NCBI GenBank assembly: GCA_017505405.1
Contig: JAFVPI010000041.1
Coordinates: 1-34,713, forward strand
Direction: 5' to 3'
Length of the DNA: 34,713 nucleotides
Source of the DNA: Mogibacterium sp.
GTDB taxonomy: Bacteria; Bacillota; Clostridia; Peptostreptococcales; Anaerovoracaceae
Position numbers and translations under genes: made by a program
Notes under the pieces: generated by a model
The model's database searches: none
What the model was told of the DNA's origin: nothing
What the model saw: the letters and a program-made list of their open reading frames with translations, nothing else
Part shown: positions 1 through 7,714 of the stretch, piece by piece
Layout of the letters: each line of letters starts with the position of its first letter
How positions within the stretch are numbered: the first letter of the stretch is position 1

Positions 1-72
1 CCGTAGTGTCAAGTATATTCTAGAAATCTTTCGCGCACCCGGAGGGGGCGGGATAAAAGGCATGCGGTGTAA

Positions 73-112
73 TTAAAAAAATACCCCCTCACCATTTCTG
101 GTGAAGGAGTAT
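73..112 (-). terminator. Putative minus-strand intrinsic terminator
   Basis: Arms 81-93 and 100-112 pair at 11 of 13 positions around a 6-nt loop. Read on the minus strand the stem is followed by a run of seven T (positions 80 down to 74). No minus-strand gene leading into it is recognisable, so it may end an unrecognised RNA. Confidence 0.45.
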
Positions 113-271
113 CTGTTCGTCATCTTAACTAAATGACATTGTGGCCATGACCAGGTTTTTTGCAACTGTTTTTTGTGAAAGGATATATGAGTCGACCGCT
201 AAATTTTATTTGCAAAAAACGATGTGCTGACATTGCTTTTGGACGGGGTTTGGGGGCTTGCCACCAAGGCC

Positions 272-299
272 GGAAAATTGCGAGTAGGAGCAATTTTCC
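272..299. repeat. Perfect 10-bp inverted repeat
   Basis: GGAAAATTGC (272-281) and GCAATTTTCC (290-299) are perfectly complementary around an 8-nt loop. There is no T-tract directly after it on either strand, so it is not a standard terminator; it could be an operator or an RNA stem. Confidence 0.5.
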
Positions 300-414
300 T
301 CTGCTTGCTATTTTTGGCGTAATATAATAACTGCAAGATTCATAAAAATCGAATTCAGGGACAAGTAAAAATAAACAGAAATGGATGATTCTATTTATTC
401 AATAGTATGGCATA

Positions 415-454
415 GAGAAAACCCCCAAGTTTCATTGATGTGAAGCTTGGTGGT
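415..454 (-). terminator. Putative minus-strand intrinsic terminator
   Basis: Arms 421-434 and 441-454 pair at 13 of 14 positions (one of them a G-T wobble) around a 6-nt loop. On the minus strand the stem is followed by TTTT (420-417). As with the hairpin at 81-112, no minus-strand gene upstream of it is apparent. Confidence 0.4.
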
Positions 455-568
455 CTTTATCATATCGTGCGAGAATACCCCTACCTCTACGCAGTAGGTA
501 GCGGGAGCGTTCAAACGAAAAAAATAGCTTGTTTATGCGATTTTGAATATAATTAGTATGGATCGATA

Positions 569-574
569 TATAAT
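569..574 (+). promoter_or_regulatory. Possible -10 box for the hybrid kinase gene
   Basis: TATAAT at 569-574, about 45 nt before the start codon at 619. The best -35 candidate, TTGAAT at 543-548, is 20 nt away, which is longer than usual. A second TATAAT at 548-553 is an alternative. Confidence 0.3.
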
Positions 575-618
575 AACACCGAATTTAAACCGGTTATTTC
601 CTGACAGGAGGCAGATGT

Positions 619-3585
619 ATGTTCGGCAAGCATTTTGAACTCGACGAAAAGGCGATGACGCTCGTCGAGACTATCGGAAGTTATATGCCGGGAGGCTTCT
701 TCATATATAAGGCTGAGGGCAACGAGGAATTGATGTACGCCAACAAGGCGGTCTTCGATATATACGGCTGCGACGGCCTGGAAGATTTTAAGAAACTGAC
801 CGGGTACACCTTCAAGGGGATGGTTCACCCTGATGATTATGCTGAGATAACGGAGTCTATCGATGATCAGATAGAAGAAAGCGATGAAAATATCGACCAT
901 GTCGTATACCGCATAATCCGCAAGGACGGAGAAGTGCGCTGGGTCGACGACTATGGACACTATGACGAGAGCGAGAGACTGGGCGGTCTGTACTATGTCT
1001 TTATCTCAGACATCACAGAAAAGCATCTGGCAGAAGAGCAGGCTCAGGTGGCTATGGAGGCTACAAAGAAAGAAAACCTCCGCCTGATGGACCAGATACA
1101 ATCTGCGGCCGGGCTGGCTGATCTTATGGGATCTGTCGCCTCACTTCTTTCAAATATGCCGGCAATGAGTTTTTCAAAGGAAGTATCTACCGGGCGTTAC
1201 CTGGCTTGCAATCAGGCGTTTGCCGAATACGCCGGAAAGAGTTCGCCTGATGAAGTGGTCGGATTCACAGACCACGATCTGTTCGACAAAGAGACTGCGG
1301 ACCACTTCGTAAAGGATGACACGAAGGCCGTGTCGATGGATGAGCCGTATGTCTTCTTTGAGGACGTACCCGATGCTACCGGGAAAACCACTCGTAATCT
1401 GCAGACTACAAAGCTCAAGTTCACAGATAATACAGGACGCCTTTGCACGCTTGGTATGTGTGTCGATGTCACTGAGATCGCGCGCATGAAAGAATCCGAG
1501 GCGAGGCAGAAGGAGATGGAAGAGCGCATCGCGCTGCAGGAACGGCTTCTTGAGGAACAAGAGCAAAGGAAAAGACAGGACAGCATGATCATAGCTCTGT
1601 CGTCTGACTACCGCAGCGTTTACTACGTCGATCTGGATGAGGATGAAGGGGTGTGCTACCTGGCCGCCGGGATATATGACGATGACCCGTTGATCGGTCA
1701 GAGATTCCCATTCCTCAAGGTGTTTACAGAATTTGGAAACGAGCATGTGCATGAGAGTTATCGCGAAGGCTATATGGACTTTATAAAGCCGGAAAATATA
1801 CGCAGGGAACTTCTCAAGCATCCGATCATCACGTACAGATTCCTGGAGGTCAACGGAGATCAGGAGAAGTATTCGATGCTCAGGATGGCGGGAGTGCGTC
1901 ACCTTGAAGATCGACCTGATGGTCTCGTGCATGCGGCGGGGATAGGCTTCACGGATATCGATGAAGAGATGCGCGAGTCGATGATGCAGCAGAAGGCTCT
2001 CGCTGAAGCGCTGGATGTTGCGGAGCAGGCCAACGTAGCCAAGACGGCATTCCTTTCCAACATGAGCCATGAGATCCGCACACCGATGAACGCGATCATA
2101 GGACTCGACAGACTCGCTCTAAATAATGACAGGCTCGAGGATGAGACCAGAGAATATCTCGAAAAGATAGGTGAGAGCGCCAGGCATCTTTTGGGGCTGA
2201 TCAACGATATCCTCGACATGAGCCGCATAGAGTCGGGCAGGCTTGTGCTTCGTAAAGAGGAATTCTCGTTCAGCGGCATGCTCGAGCAGATCAACACTAT
2301 GGTGATGTCGCAGTGCAACGAAAAGGGCCTGAAATACGAGTGCAAGCTCTCGGGCGGTGTTGGCGACTATTACATAGGCGACGACATGAAGCTCAAGCAG
2401 GTGCTGATCAATATGCTTTCAAATGCTATAAAGTTCACCGAAGCTCCGGGAAGTATCATGTTTGAGGTGGAGCGCGTCGGCACTTTCGAAGATCAGTCTA
2501 CTCTGAAATTCGTCATAAGAGATACGGGTATAGGTATCGATAAGGAATTCATACCGAAGATCTTCGATTCATTTACGCAGGAAAACAGCAGTCACAGCAG
2601 CAAATACGGCAGCACCGGGCTCGGCATGGCGATCACGAAGAACATCGTGGAGCTTATGAATGGTACCATATCGGTCAGATCCGAAAAGGGAGAAGGGACG
2701 GAGTTCACGGTGGTGATCAGCCTCAAGAATTGCGATCGTCCGCTCTCTGCCAACACATATATCAAACCACAGGACATGAAGGTGCTTGTGGTAGATGACG
2801 AGGAGATCGCTGCTGAGCACGCGAGGATAGTGCTCGATGAGGCAGGCATTTCCGCGGATACATGCTTCAGCGGTGAAGAAGCGCTTCGCATGATCGAGCT
2901 GGAGCACACCAAGCACACGCCATATAACCTGATCCTCCTGGACTGGAAGATGCCTGACATGGATGGAATCAAGACTGCAGCGGAGATACGTAAACGCTAT
3001 GACCGTGAGACAACTGTAATCATTTTGACATCGTTCAACTGGGATGAGATCATGGACGAAGCTATGCACGTCGGAGTCGACAGTTTCCTTGCGAAGCCGC
3101 TGTTTGCTTCTAATGTCATCGATGAGTTCGCGCGGGTCGCCCTCAAGAACGGCATGGATCATGTGGCTGAAAAGAGGAGAGTTGATCTCAACGGCAGACA
3201 TATCCTTATGGCTGAGGACATCAAGGTAAATGCCGAGATAATGAAGAGGATACTTGAGGTCAAGGGGATCGATGTCGATCATGCCGAAAACGGAAAGATC
3301 ACGCTGGATACATTTGCAGCCAGCGATGCGGGGTATTACGATGCTATCCTGATGGATGTGCGCATGCCTGAGATGGACGGCCTCGAAGCCTCAGCAGCGA
3401 TACGGGCGCTCGACAGACCGGATGCCAAGACTGTGCCAATCATTGCTCTTACCGCGAACGCCTTTGATGAGGATGTCCAAAGATCACTGCAGGTTGGCAT
3501 GAATGCACATCTGTCCAAGCCTGTCGACCCGGATCATCTCTACAGCACTCTTGAGGAACTTATCTGGGAGGCGGAAAACCGCTGA
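619..3585 (+). CDS. Soluble hybrid histidine kinase with PAS domains and two receivers
   Basis: 988 residues. No signal peptide or membrane segment is visible, so it is probably cytoplasmic. Order of domains: PAS 1 about 15-135, PAS 2 about 165-290, a coiled linker about 290-325, a third PAS-like domain about 325-455, HisKA with SHEIRTPMNAI and phospho-acceptor His484, a GHKL ATPase domain with N-box Asn602, then two receiver domains with phospho-acceptor Asp775 (LLDWKMPDMDG) and Asp913 (LMDVRMPEMDG). The start at 619 follows AGGAGG by 7 nt. The part from about residue 300 onward is a close paralogue of the kinase at 12048-15710, including the same double-receiver tail. Neither an HPt protein nor a DNA-binding response regulator lies nearby, so its output cannot be read from this window. 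The ligand sensed by the PAS domains is unknown. Confidence 0.93.
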   Translation: MFGKHFELDEKAMTLVETIGSYMPGGFFIYKAEGNEELMYANKAVFDIYGCDGLEDFKKLTGYTFKGMVHPDDYAEITESIDDQIEESDENIDHVVYRIIRKDGEVRWVDDYGHYDESERLGGLYYVFISDITEKHLAEEQAQVAMEATKKENLRLMDQIQSAAGLADLMGSVASLLSNMPAMSFSKEVSTGRYLACNQAFAEYAGKSSPDEVVGFTDHDLFDKETADHFVKDDTKAVSMDEPYVFFEDVPDATGKTTRNLQTTKLKFTDNTGRLCTLGMCVDVTEIARMKESEARQKEMEERIALQERLLEEQEQRKRQDSMIIALSSDYRSVYYVDLDEDEGVCYLAAGIYDDDPLIGQRFPFLKVFTEFGNEHVHESYREGYMDFIKPENIRRELLKHPIITYRFLEVNGDQEKYSMLRMAGVRHLEDRPDGLVHAAGIGFTDIDEEMRESMMQQKALAEALDVAEQANVAKTAFLSNMSHEIRTPMNAIIGLDRLALNNDRLEDETREYLEKIGESARHLLGLINDILDMSRIESGRLVLRKEEFSFSGMLEQINTMVMSQCNEKGLKYECKLSGGVGDYYIGDDMKLKQVLINMLSNAIKFTEAPGSIMFEVERVGTFEDQSTLKFVIRDTGIGIDKEFIPKIFDSFTQENSSHSSKYGSTGLGMAITKNIVELMNGTISVRSEKGEGTEFTVVISLKNCDRPLSANTYIKPQDMKVLVVDDEEIAAEHARIVLDEAGISADTCFSGEEALRMIELEHTKHTPYNLILLDWKMPDMDGIKTAAEIRKRYDRETTVIILTSFNWDEIMDEAMHVGVDSFLAKPLFASNVIDEFARVALKNGMDHVAEKRRVDLNGRHILMAEDIKVNAEIMKRILEVKGIDVDHAENGKITLDTFAASDAGYYDAILMDVRMPEMDGLEASAAIRALDRPDAKTVPIIALTANAFDEDVQRSLQVGMNAHLSKPVDPDHLYSTLEELIWEAENR

Positions 3586-3611
3586 TCTTGAATCAACAGG
3601 AGGAACAGACT

Positions 3612-3959
3612 ATGGGTTTTGTTGCAGGATTTATGGTACCTCATCCGCCTATGATCGTCCCGGATGTAGGTAGAGGCAGCGAGGCTCAGATAGAGGAAAC
3701 AACCAGGGCTTACGAGAGAGTGGCAGAAGAGATCGCCCGGCTGGAGCCCGATACTATTGTGATCACTAGTCCGCATTCTATCATGTATGCGGACTATTTC
3801 CATATATCGCCGGGAAAAGGCGCTAGCGGAAATGGAGGACGGCACGGAGCAGAAACCGGTGATGAAAGCATCCTGACGCTCTGGATATTCCTGATGGGTG
3901 GATCGGCGGCAATACTCTTAGGGATGATCCTCCGTAGATTGCGCCGTCATTTGGAATAA
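3612..3959 (+). pseudogene. Chimeric remnant: Memo-like N-terminus joined to a surface-anchor-like tail
   Basis: The start at 3612 follows AGGAGG (3599-3604). Residues 1 to about 75 match the beginning of the class III extradiol dioxygenase-like 'AmmeMemoRadiSam system protein B' family: MVPHPPMIVPDVGRG near the start, then ITSPHS and the DYFHISPGKGASG signature. The family is normally several hundred residues long, but here the reading changes after about position 3840 into TGDESILTLWIFLMGG, a hydrophobic segment and a terminal RRLRR. That is the look of the C-terminal sorting tail of a wall-anchored surface protein. The simplest reading is a deletion that fused the start of one gene to the end of another. 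The product is 115 residues and unlikely to keep either function. It starts 26 nt after the kinase stop and ends just before the left direct repeat. Confidence 0.65.
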
Positions 3960-4069
3960 TATGACGATTTAATCTATGAAGTAACTAAGTGGTTGGATGA
4001 GTGGTTGGATAGAAAATGATGACGTGCTGTCCTCCTTTCATTTCAACGTGTTCAGGATTAGCGTGTAAA

Positions 4070-4092
4070 TTCGAGCCTCGTACGCTCCACCA
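4070..4092 (+). other. Displaced 3' end of an alanine-type tRNA or tmRNA (att core)
   Basis: The 23 nt divide exactly as tRNA positions 54 to 76: T-loop TTCGAGC, T-stem half CTCGT, acceptor half ACGCTCC, discriminator A, CCA. T at position 70 fits the G3-U70 pair of tRNA-Ala and tmRNA, and both families often end in CTCCACCA. Upstream bases do not pair to complete a T-stem, so only the 3' fragment is present, as expected at the far end of an element integrated in such a gene. Confidence 0.65.
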
Positions 4093-4095
4093 CTC

Positions 4096-4133
4096 AAACC
4101 GTTGAAATTTCAACGGTTTTTTAAGTTTTTGAA
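4096..4133 (+). terminator. Intrinsic terminator after the tRNA-like 3' end
   Basis: A perfect 12-bp palindrome at 4096-4119 (AAACCGTTGAAA and its complement) is followed by a T-rich tail, TTTTTT, AAG and TTTTT. It probably travelled with the tRNA/tmRNA 3' end as its native terminator. The equivalent hairpin in the right repeat has a compensatory base-pair change. Confidence 0.7.
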
Positions 4134-4180
4134 GTGGTTAAACAATGATTGGATGTGGTTGGATGAAACCTCGTACGCAC

Positions 4181-4223
4181 GACGCCCCCAAAGCGTTGAA
4201 AAAATCAATGTTTTGAGGGCGTC
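4181..4223. repeat. Long 19-bp hairpin at the end of the left repeat
   Basis: Arms 4181-4199 and 4205-4223 pair at 18 of 19 positions (two G-T wobbles) around a 5-nt A loop. The right repeat has the 5' arm sequence (GACGCCCCCAAA) but not the 3' arm. It could be a terminator for the recombinase gene reading leftward or part of a recombination site. Confidence 0.6.
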
Positions 4224-4236
4224 TGTAGTTTAGCAT

Positions 4237-4245
4237 TGGTTGGAT
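4237..4245 (+). other. Single TGGTTGGAT motif beside the recombinase remnant
   Basis: A further copy of the nonamer found in the direct repeats, immediately next to the 3' end of the recombinase remnant. It is the position expected for an arm-type integrase binding site; this role is inferred. Confidence 0.35.
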
Positions 4246-4248
4246 GAC

Positions 4249-4521
4249 CTAGGCCAGTGATGCTGAAATTGCTCGGTATCTCTCCGCGTCAGTAGTAACG
4301 TCGTAGCAATACGAGTTAAATGTCGTTCTGAGATCTTTGTGTCCAAGCTGTGCCTGGATTGTCAGATCGCTGATGTTAGAAGCATGCATCATTGAAGTGC
4401 AAGTCCTGCGGGTCGAATGCAGGCTTCTCCTCAGAATACACAGCTCATCGCAATAATTGTTGATCATCTTGCCAAGAGCAGAGTAAAAACTCTGATCTCT
4501 GATTTTTATGGCAAGCCCCAA
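4249..4521 (-). pseudogene. Tyrosine recombinase (phage-type integrase) C-terminal remnant
   Basis: About 90 residues. The catalytic C-terminal boxes are visible: HSTRRT (the H-x-x-R box), LGHKDLRTT, and the nucleophile Tyr in FNSYCYD, followed by a normal-looking short tail. The N-terminal DNA-binding domains and the first catalytic Arg are absent. The frame is closed by a stop at 4531-4533 just upstream, and the only start is a TTG. An intact family member is typically 350-400 residues, so this one should be inactive. It reads toward the attachment-like repeat and ends 48 nt from it, the usual place for an integrase gene at one end of an integrated element. Confidence 0.8.
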
Positions 4522-4531
4522 AAGTGTTAGC

Positions 4532-4537
4532 TATAAT
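4532..4537 (+). promoter_or_regulatory. Possible -10 box for the cargo operon
   Basis: TATAAT at 4532-4537, 60 nt before the start at 4598. A -35 box is poor (TGGCAA at 4509-4514, 17 nt upstream), so this is a weak call. The location, in the former recombinase coding region, would fit a promoter acquired after the recombinase decayed. Confidence 0.3.
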
Positions 4538-4597
4538 ATATATGGACTAATTTGAAAGAACAGGAATGCTAATGTTGAGGTAAAGAAGATATAAACA

Positions 4598-5872
4598 ATG
4601 ATTTCAATAGGTAAGCCCTATATAACTGAAAAGGGTGATAGGACAGAGCTCCATGCCCCTGTCACGATCTCGGATGACACTGCACAGCGCTTTATTGAAG
4701 TGACGTCCGGGCTGCCTAATGTCTCTTGGCTCACGACTTGTGATTATCCGCCTGCATCCTGGAGCGAAGAGGGGAGTTCGATGTGGTTCGCGGTGACTGC
4801 GGACTACGGGAAGTATCTGTGTTGTGAGAGGAGCGATGCATTTGTTATTGCCTTCTTTTGGTATGCCATGGTCACGGGATCGGATATCAGTTTCGAAGCG
4901 CCCATCTCAAAAAAACTATATGATGGACTTACGCAAAAACTGATACCGGCTCTTTCTGGAGACGGGTACGGAGAGATAAGACTGGACGGGCCAACAAGTG
5001 ACGAGCCCGTCTGGAATGAAAACGGAGTAGTTTGCGGAATGTCCTGCGGAGCGGATGCCATGTATGCCCTTCACATCTACGGAGGAAGCAATGCGCCGGA
5101 TGATCTGAAGATCACTCATTCGTCGTATTATCACGCAGACTATCTTTTCCCGTATCTCGATCCGCCTTATGATGTTGACAAGATCATAGAGAAGAGCGAG
5201 CAGCTGTACAGCAGGCGCACGGCAGAAAAGGCCCGCGTCATCGCAGGTCATCAAGGACTGCCTTTAATAGAAGTATGGACGAATTTTGACAGGGATTATT
5301 ACCGTGGCGGATTGATTTATACCGGAATGTACAGATTCCTTTGCTGCACTCTTGCGCTTGAGCATCTGTTTTCTGCGTATATCATAGCTTCATCGGGGAA
5401 CGGGCATAATGTACAAAAGACATCGCTTTTCGTTCCGACACAGCACTATGAGGATCTCCTGTGTGAAAGCTGCGGAACGGAGAGCCTTCGCTATATCATC
5501 AGCGATCATGCCTTAAGGGTAGACAAACTGCGGAAGATAGCGGACGATCCGGATTTTCGCAAATATGTTTCTGTCTGCAGCAATGATACAGAGGATGGTA
5601 AAAACTGCGGGGAGTGCTTCGGTTGTTGGAAGACAATGATTCCGCTCGATCTTCTCGGAAAGCTGGATAACTTCGGAGAGCGATTCGACCTTGACAGATA
5701 CAATAAAGAACGAAGTTCAGTATTCGAAAAAATGATACGTTTTTCATTCAGACCGGAGGCTGACGCTGCCAGAGAGGTAGTAAGACAGCTCCTTGATCTT
5801 GCTGATGAAACAGACTCTGATGCAGCAAACATGTTTATAGGCGTATGGGATAGCATCAAAAAAGATGAATGA
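4598..5872 (+). CDS. QueC-like PP-loop (ATP pyrophosphatase fold) protein, function unknown
   Basis: 424 residues, soluble. Around residues 145-157 it has CGMSCGADAMYAL, which looks like the PP-loop (SGGxDS) of ATP pyrophosphatases in the form SCGxDx, with the last Ser replaced by Ala154. A Cys quartet, Cys327, Cys337, Cys340 and Cys343 (C-x9-C-x2-C-x2-C), resembles the zinc site of QueC. The N-terminal 140 residues are not typical of QueC, so this is not the 7-cyano-7-deazaguanine synthase itself. From memory, similar uncharacterised proteins in Clostridia have SCGVDS at this place. Its stop codon lies inside the next gene (8-nt overlap, ATGAATGA), so the two products are probably made together. 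No strong ribosome binding site precedes 4598. Confidence 0.7.
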   Translation: MISIGKPYITEKGDRTELHAPVTISDDTAQRFIEVTSGLPNVSWLTTCDYPPASWSEEGSSMWFAVTADYGKYLCCERSDAFVIAFFWYAMVTGSDISFEAPISKKLYDGLTQKLIPALSGDGYGEIRLDGPTSDEPVWNENGVVCGMSCGADAMYALHIYGGSNAPDDLKITHSSYYHADYLFPYLDPPYDVDKIIEKSEQLYSRRTAEKARVIAGHQGLPLIEVWTNFDRDYYRGGLIYTGMYRFLCCTLALEHLFSAYIIASSGNGHNVQKTSLFVPTQHYEDLLCESCGTESLRYIISDHALRVDKLRKIADDPDFRKYVSVCSNDTEDGKNCGECFGCWKTMIPLDLLGKLDNFGERFDLDRYNKERSSVFEKMIRFSFRPEADAAREVVRQLLDLADETDSDAANMFIGVWDSIKKDE

Positions 5873-7610
5873 GCTTGATATATTAAAACGATACAGACGC
5901 GACGGCGGGCTAACTTTGCGTAAACTCTCTGAATATATACCGGCGATGATAATGACCAATCTTTCGGTATTGTTATTGATGTCTGTTGACGGGCTTGTTG
6001 TAGGGAATTATTGCGGATCGGATGCGCTGTCCTCGGTGAACATTTTTTATCCGGTCTCTTTGATGACCGGCACTCTTTCCGTTCTTGCCGCAAGCGGCAT
6101 AGCAACGAGCATCTCTACTGCTATGGGAATGAATGATCCCGATAAGATCGACAGGATCAGAGGGATCTCGCTTAGGATAATGATCATTCTGGCGGCAGCA
6201 GTCGGGGTGCTTCAGATACCTGTCGTCTGGCTCATGATCAGATCATACGGGCTGAGCGATGAGATGTATGTGCTTACATGGCAGTATGCCATAGGGCTCA
6301 TGGTATGCGCGCCGCTTTCACTCATATCCAATGTAGGCACCTATCAGCTGCAGATATCAGGAAGAATGAAGGTGTTGATGTGGCTGTCCGTGATGGAGGG
6401 CCTTTCCAATCTTGCCTTTGATCTTGTATTTGTCGGCGCGCTGCATATGGGAGTGGCCGGTGCGGGAGCCGGAACAGCCTGTGCGAATCTGCTTAGATGC
6501 AGCGCCACCGTGTTCTATCTGAACCGCTATACGGATATGTACAGGAGCAGCGGATACAGGCTGAAGGCGGCAGACGTCAAAGAGGTGCTCGGATGCGGCG
6601 GCCCTGATACCACCTATTCACTCGTGGTGGCATTCCAGAGTTTCTTTTTTATGCAGATCATCCTTAACGCTTTCGGCCCGGAGGGAGGGGCTATAAAGGG
6701 CGTGTGCGCTTTCTGCTTCAGCATCGCAAATGTGCTGATATCGGGAGTGGTAGAAGGCACGAGACCTGTCGTCGGTCTGCTTTCGGGAGCTGATGATAAA
6801 AAAGGACTCAGCATAGTGATGAAACAGGGCCTTGTCCTGAATGCCATGACTGCGTTGATGGCTACTCTCGTAGTTTGGTTCTTTCCGGGGATCTTTTTCG
6901 CGCTTCATGGCATCAGGGAGATCCCCGATGCAGGCATTATGTCTCTGCGGCTGTTTTCTTTATATTTCGTTTTCAGAGGATTTGATTATATGATGCGCAT
7001 GTATCTGAGCAACCGCAAGGACTCCGGATATGCCGTAGCACTGACCCTGGTGGGGAACGGGACCCTTCCTGTTTTCGCATTCATCATCTCTCGCATGGCA
7101 GCGCCGCCACTGATCTTCCTTTCCTATCTTCTGACCGAATTACTGGTGTTTGCGCTTTCGATGCGCAGATACAGATGGTGGCTTGCAAAGGACAGAAAAG
7201 AACAATTGGATAACGAAGAAGAGGTCGTTCTGTATATGACGATGAGACCGGAAGATGCTGTGGAGGCATCCAGGTCACTGAGAGCTTTTGCGGATGAGAA
7301 CGGCATAGATAAAAGAGTCGCCTATCGAATCGCTCTTTGCATGGAGGAAATGGTTGCATATGCAAAAGAGGTGAATAAAAGCATCTTCCCGATCAAAAAC
7401 AAGCCAGTCAACGTTGAGGTGATGGTCAAATTCATTGGAAAGCACGATGCGATATTCACCGTTCTTGATGACGGAGAGTGCATAGCCCTCAACAAAGACG
7501 AAGAGCAGCAGAAGCTGATCACGAGCAATTACGGCATCATCAAGAAGGTTGCGAAAAGCGTCGATTATCAGTATATACTTAATTTGAATTACACTAAGAT
7601 AACGATTTGA
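5865..7610 (+). CDS. MATE-family transporter fused to a GHKL-like ATPase domain
   Basis: 581 residues. Residues 1 to about 445 are a multi-spanning MATE-type transporter (motif region VDGLVVGNYCGSDALSSVNI, many hydrophobic helices). From about 452 to the end the protein is soluble and resembles the RsbW/SpoIIAB-type GHKL ATPase fold: an N-box-like segment CMEEMVAYA (Glu494-Glu495) and a G1-like DDGE (535-538). The Asn normally found in the N-box (E-E-x-x-x-N) is Tyr499, so Mg-ATP binding may be weakened or lost. MATE proteins are driven by Na+ or H+; an attached nucleotide-binding-like domain would be regulatory rather than an energy source. The substrate is unknown, but overlap with the QueC-like gene suggests export of, or response to, something that enzyme makes. 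Confidence 0.82.
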   Translation: MNELDILKRYRRDGGLTLRKLSEYIPAMIMTNLSVLLLMSVDGLVVGNYCGSDALSSVNIFYPVSLMTGTLSVLAASGIATSISTAMGMNDPDKIDRIRGISLRIMIILAAAVGVLQIPVVWLMIRSYGLSDEMYVLTWQYAIGLMVCAPLSLISNVGTYQLQISGRMKVLMWLSVMEGLSNLAFDLVFVGALHMGVAGAGAGTACANLLRCSATVFYLNRYTDMYRSSGYRLKAADVKEVLGCGGPDTTYSLVVAFQSFFFMQIILNAFGPEGGAIKGVCAFCFSIANVLISGVVEGTRPVVGLLSGADDKKGLSIVMKQGLVLNAMTALMATLVVWFFPGIFFALHGIREIPDAGIMSLRLFSLYFVFRGFDYMMRMYLSNRKDSGYAVALTLVGNGTLPVFAFIISRMAAPPLIFLSYLLTELLVFALSMRRYRWWLAKDRKEQLDNEEEVVLYMTMRPEDAVEASRSLRAFADENGIDKRVAYRIALCMEEMVAYAKEVNKSIFPIKNKPVNVEVMVKFIGKHDAIFTVLDDGECIALNKDEEQQKLITSNYGIIKKVAKSVDYQYILNLNYTKITI

Positions 7611-7714
7611 CATAGGACCAGCTGGATACTGGAAGATTATTACCTACGCCGCACATGGAAAAAGACCCACCGTCAGGACGTGCTGATACGATAGTTCAGA
7701 GGGGAGACCGGTAT

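Larger units (their letters stand above)
1..618. other. Non-coding upstream region with three hairpins
   Basis: No convincing coding sequence is visible. The stretch holds three strong inverted repeats (81-112, 272-299, 421-454), two of which end in T-tracts on the minus strand, and a smaller dyad around 477-505. A ribosome binding site AGGAGG at 606-611 belongs to the kinase that starts at 619. The A+T-rich stretch 540-580 contains two TATAAT-like hexamers (548-553 and 569-574), so the kinase promoter probably lies there, but neither has a convincing -35 box at ideal spacing. The density of hairpins without any open frame suggests decayed DNA or an unrecognised RNA. Confidence 0.5.
3987..4200 (+). 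repeat. Left copy of 214-bp direct repeat (attachment-site-like)
   Basis: Colinear with 9498-9711, same length, by eye roughly 70-75% identical. In order it holds two TGGTTGGAT motifs (3990-3998, 4002-4010), a 23-nt tRNA-like 3' end (4070-4092), a hairpin (4096-4119), GATTGGAT (4147-4154) and TGGTTGGAT (4156-4164), then a second CCTCGTACGC core (4169-4178) followed by a C-run. A recombinase remnant begins 48 nt to the right and reads toward the repeat. The spaced nonamers resemble arm-type integrase binding sites, and the tRNA-like end resembles a core site. Confidence 0.75.

Noticed and set aside
504..510. GGAGCGT, complementary to the acceptor half ACGCTCC of the tRNA-like ends, as a possible tRNA 5' end
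   Set aside because: The following bases do not form D or anticodon arms and the 7-nt match can occur by chance.
477..515. Riboswitch-like motif (GTAGGTAGCGGG resembles part of a cyclic-di-GMP aptamer)
   Set aside because: The rest of the aptamer, including its first stem and conserved A-rich segments, is absent; it is a simple local dyad.
4070..4092. A complete tRNA or tmRNA gene
   Set aside because: Only positions 54-76 are present; the bases before them cannot form the T-stem and no 5' half is found here or at 9582-9604.
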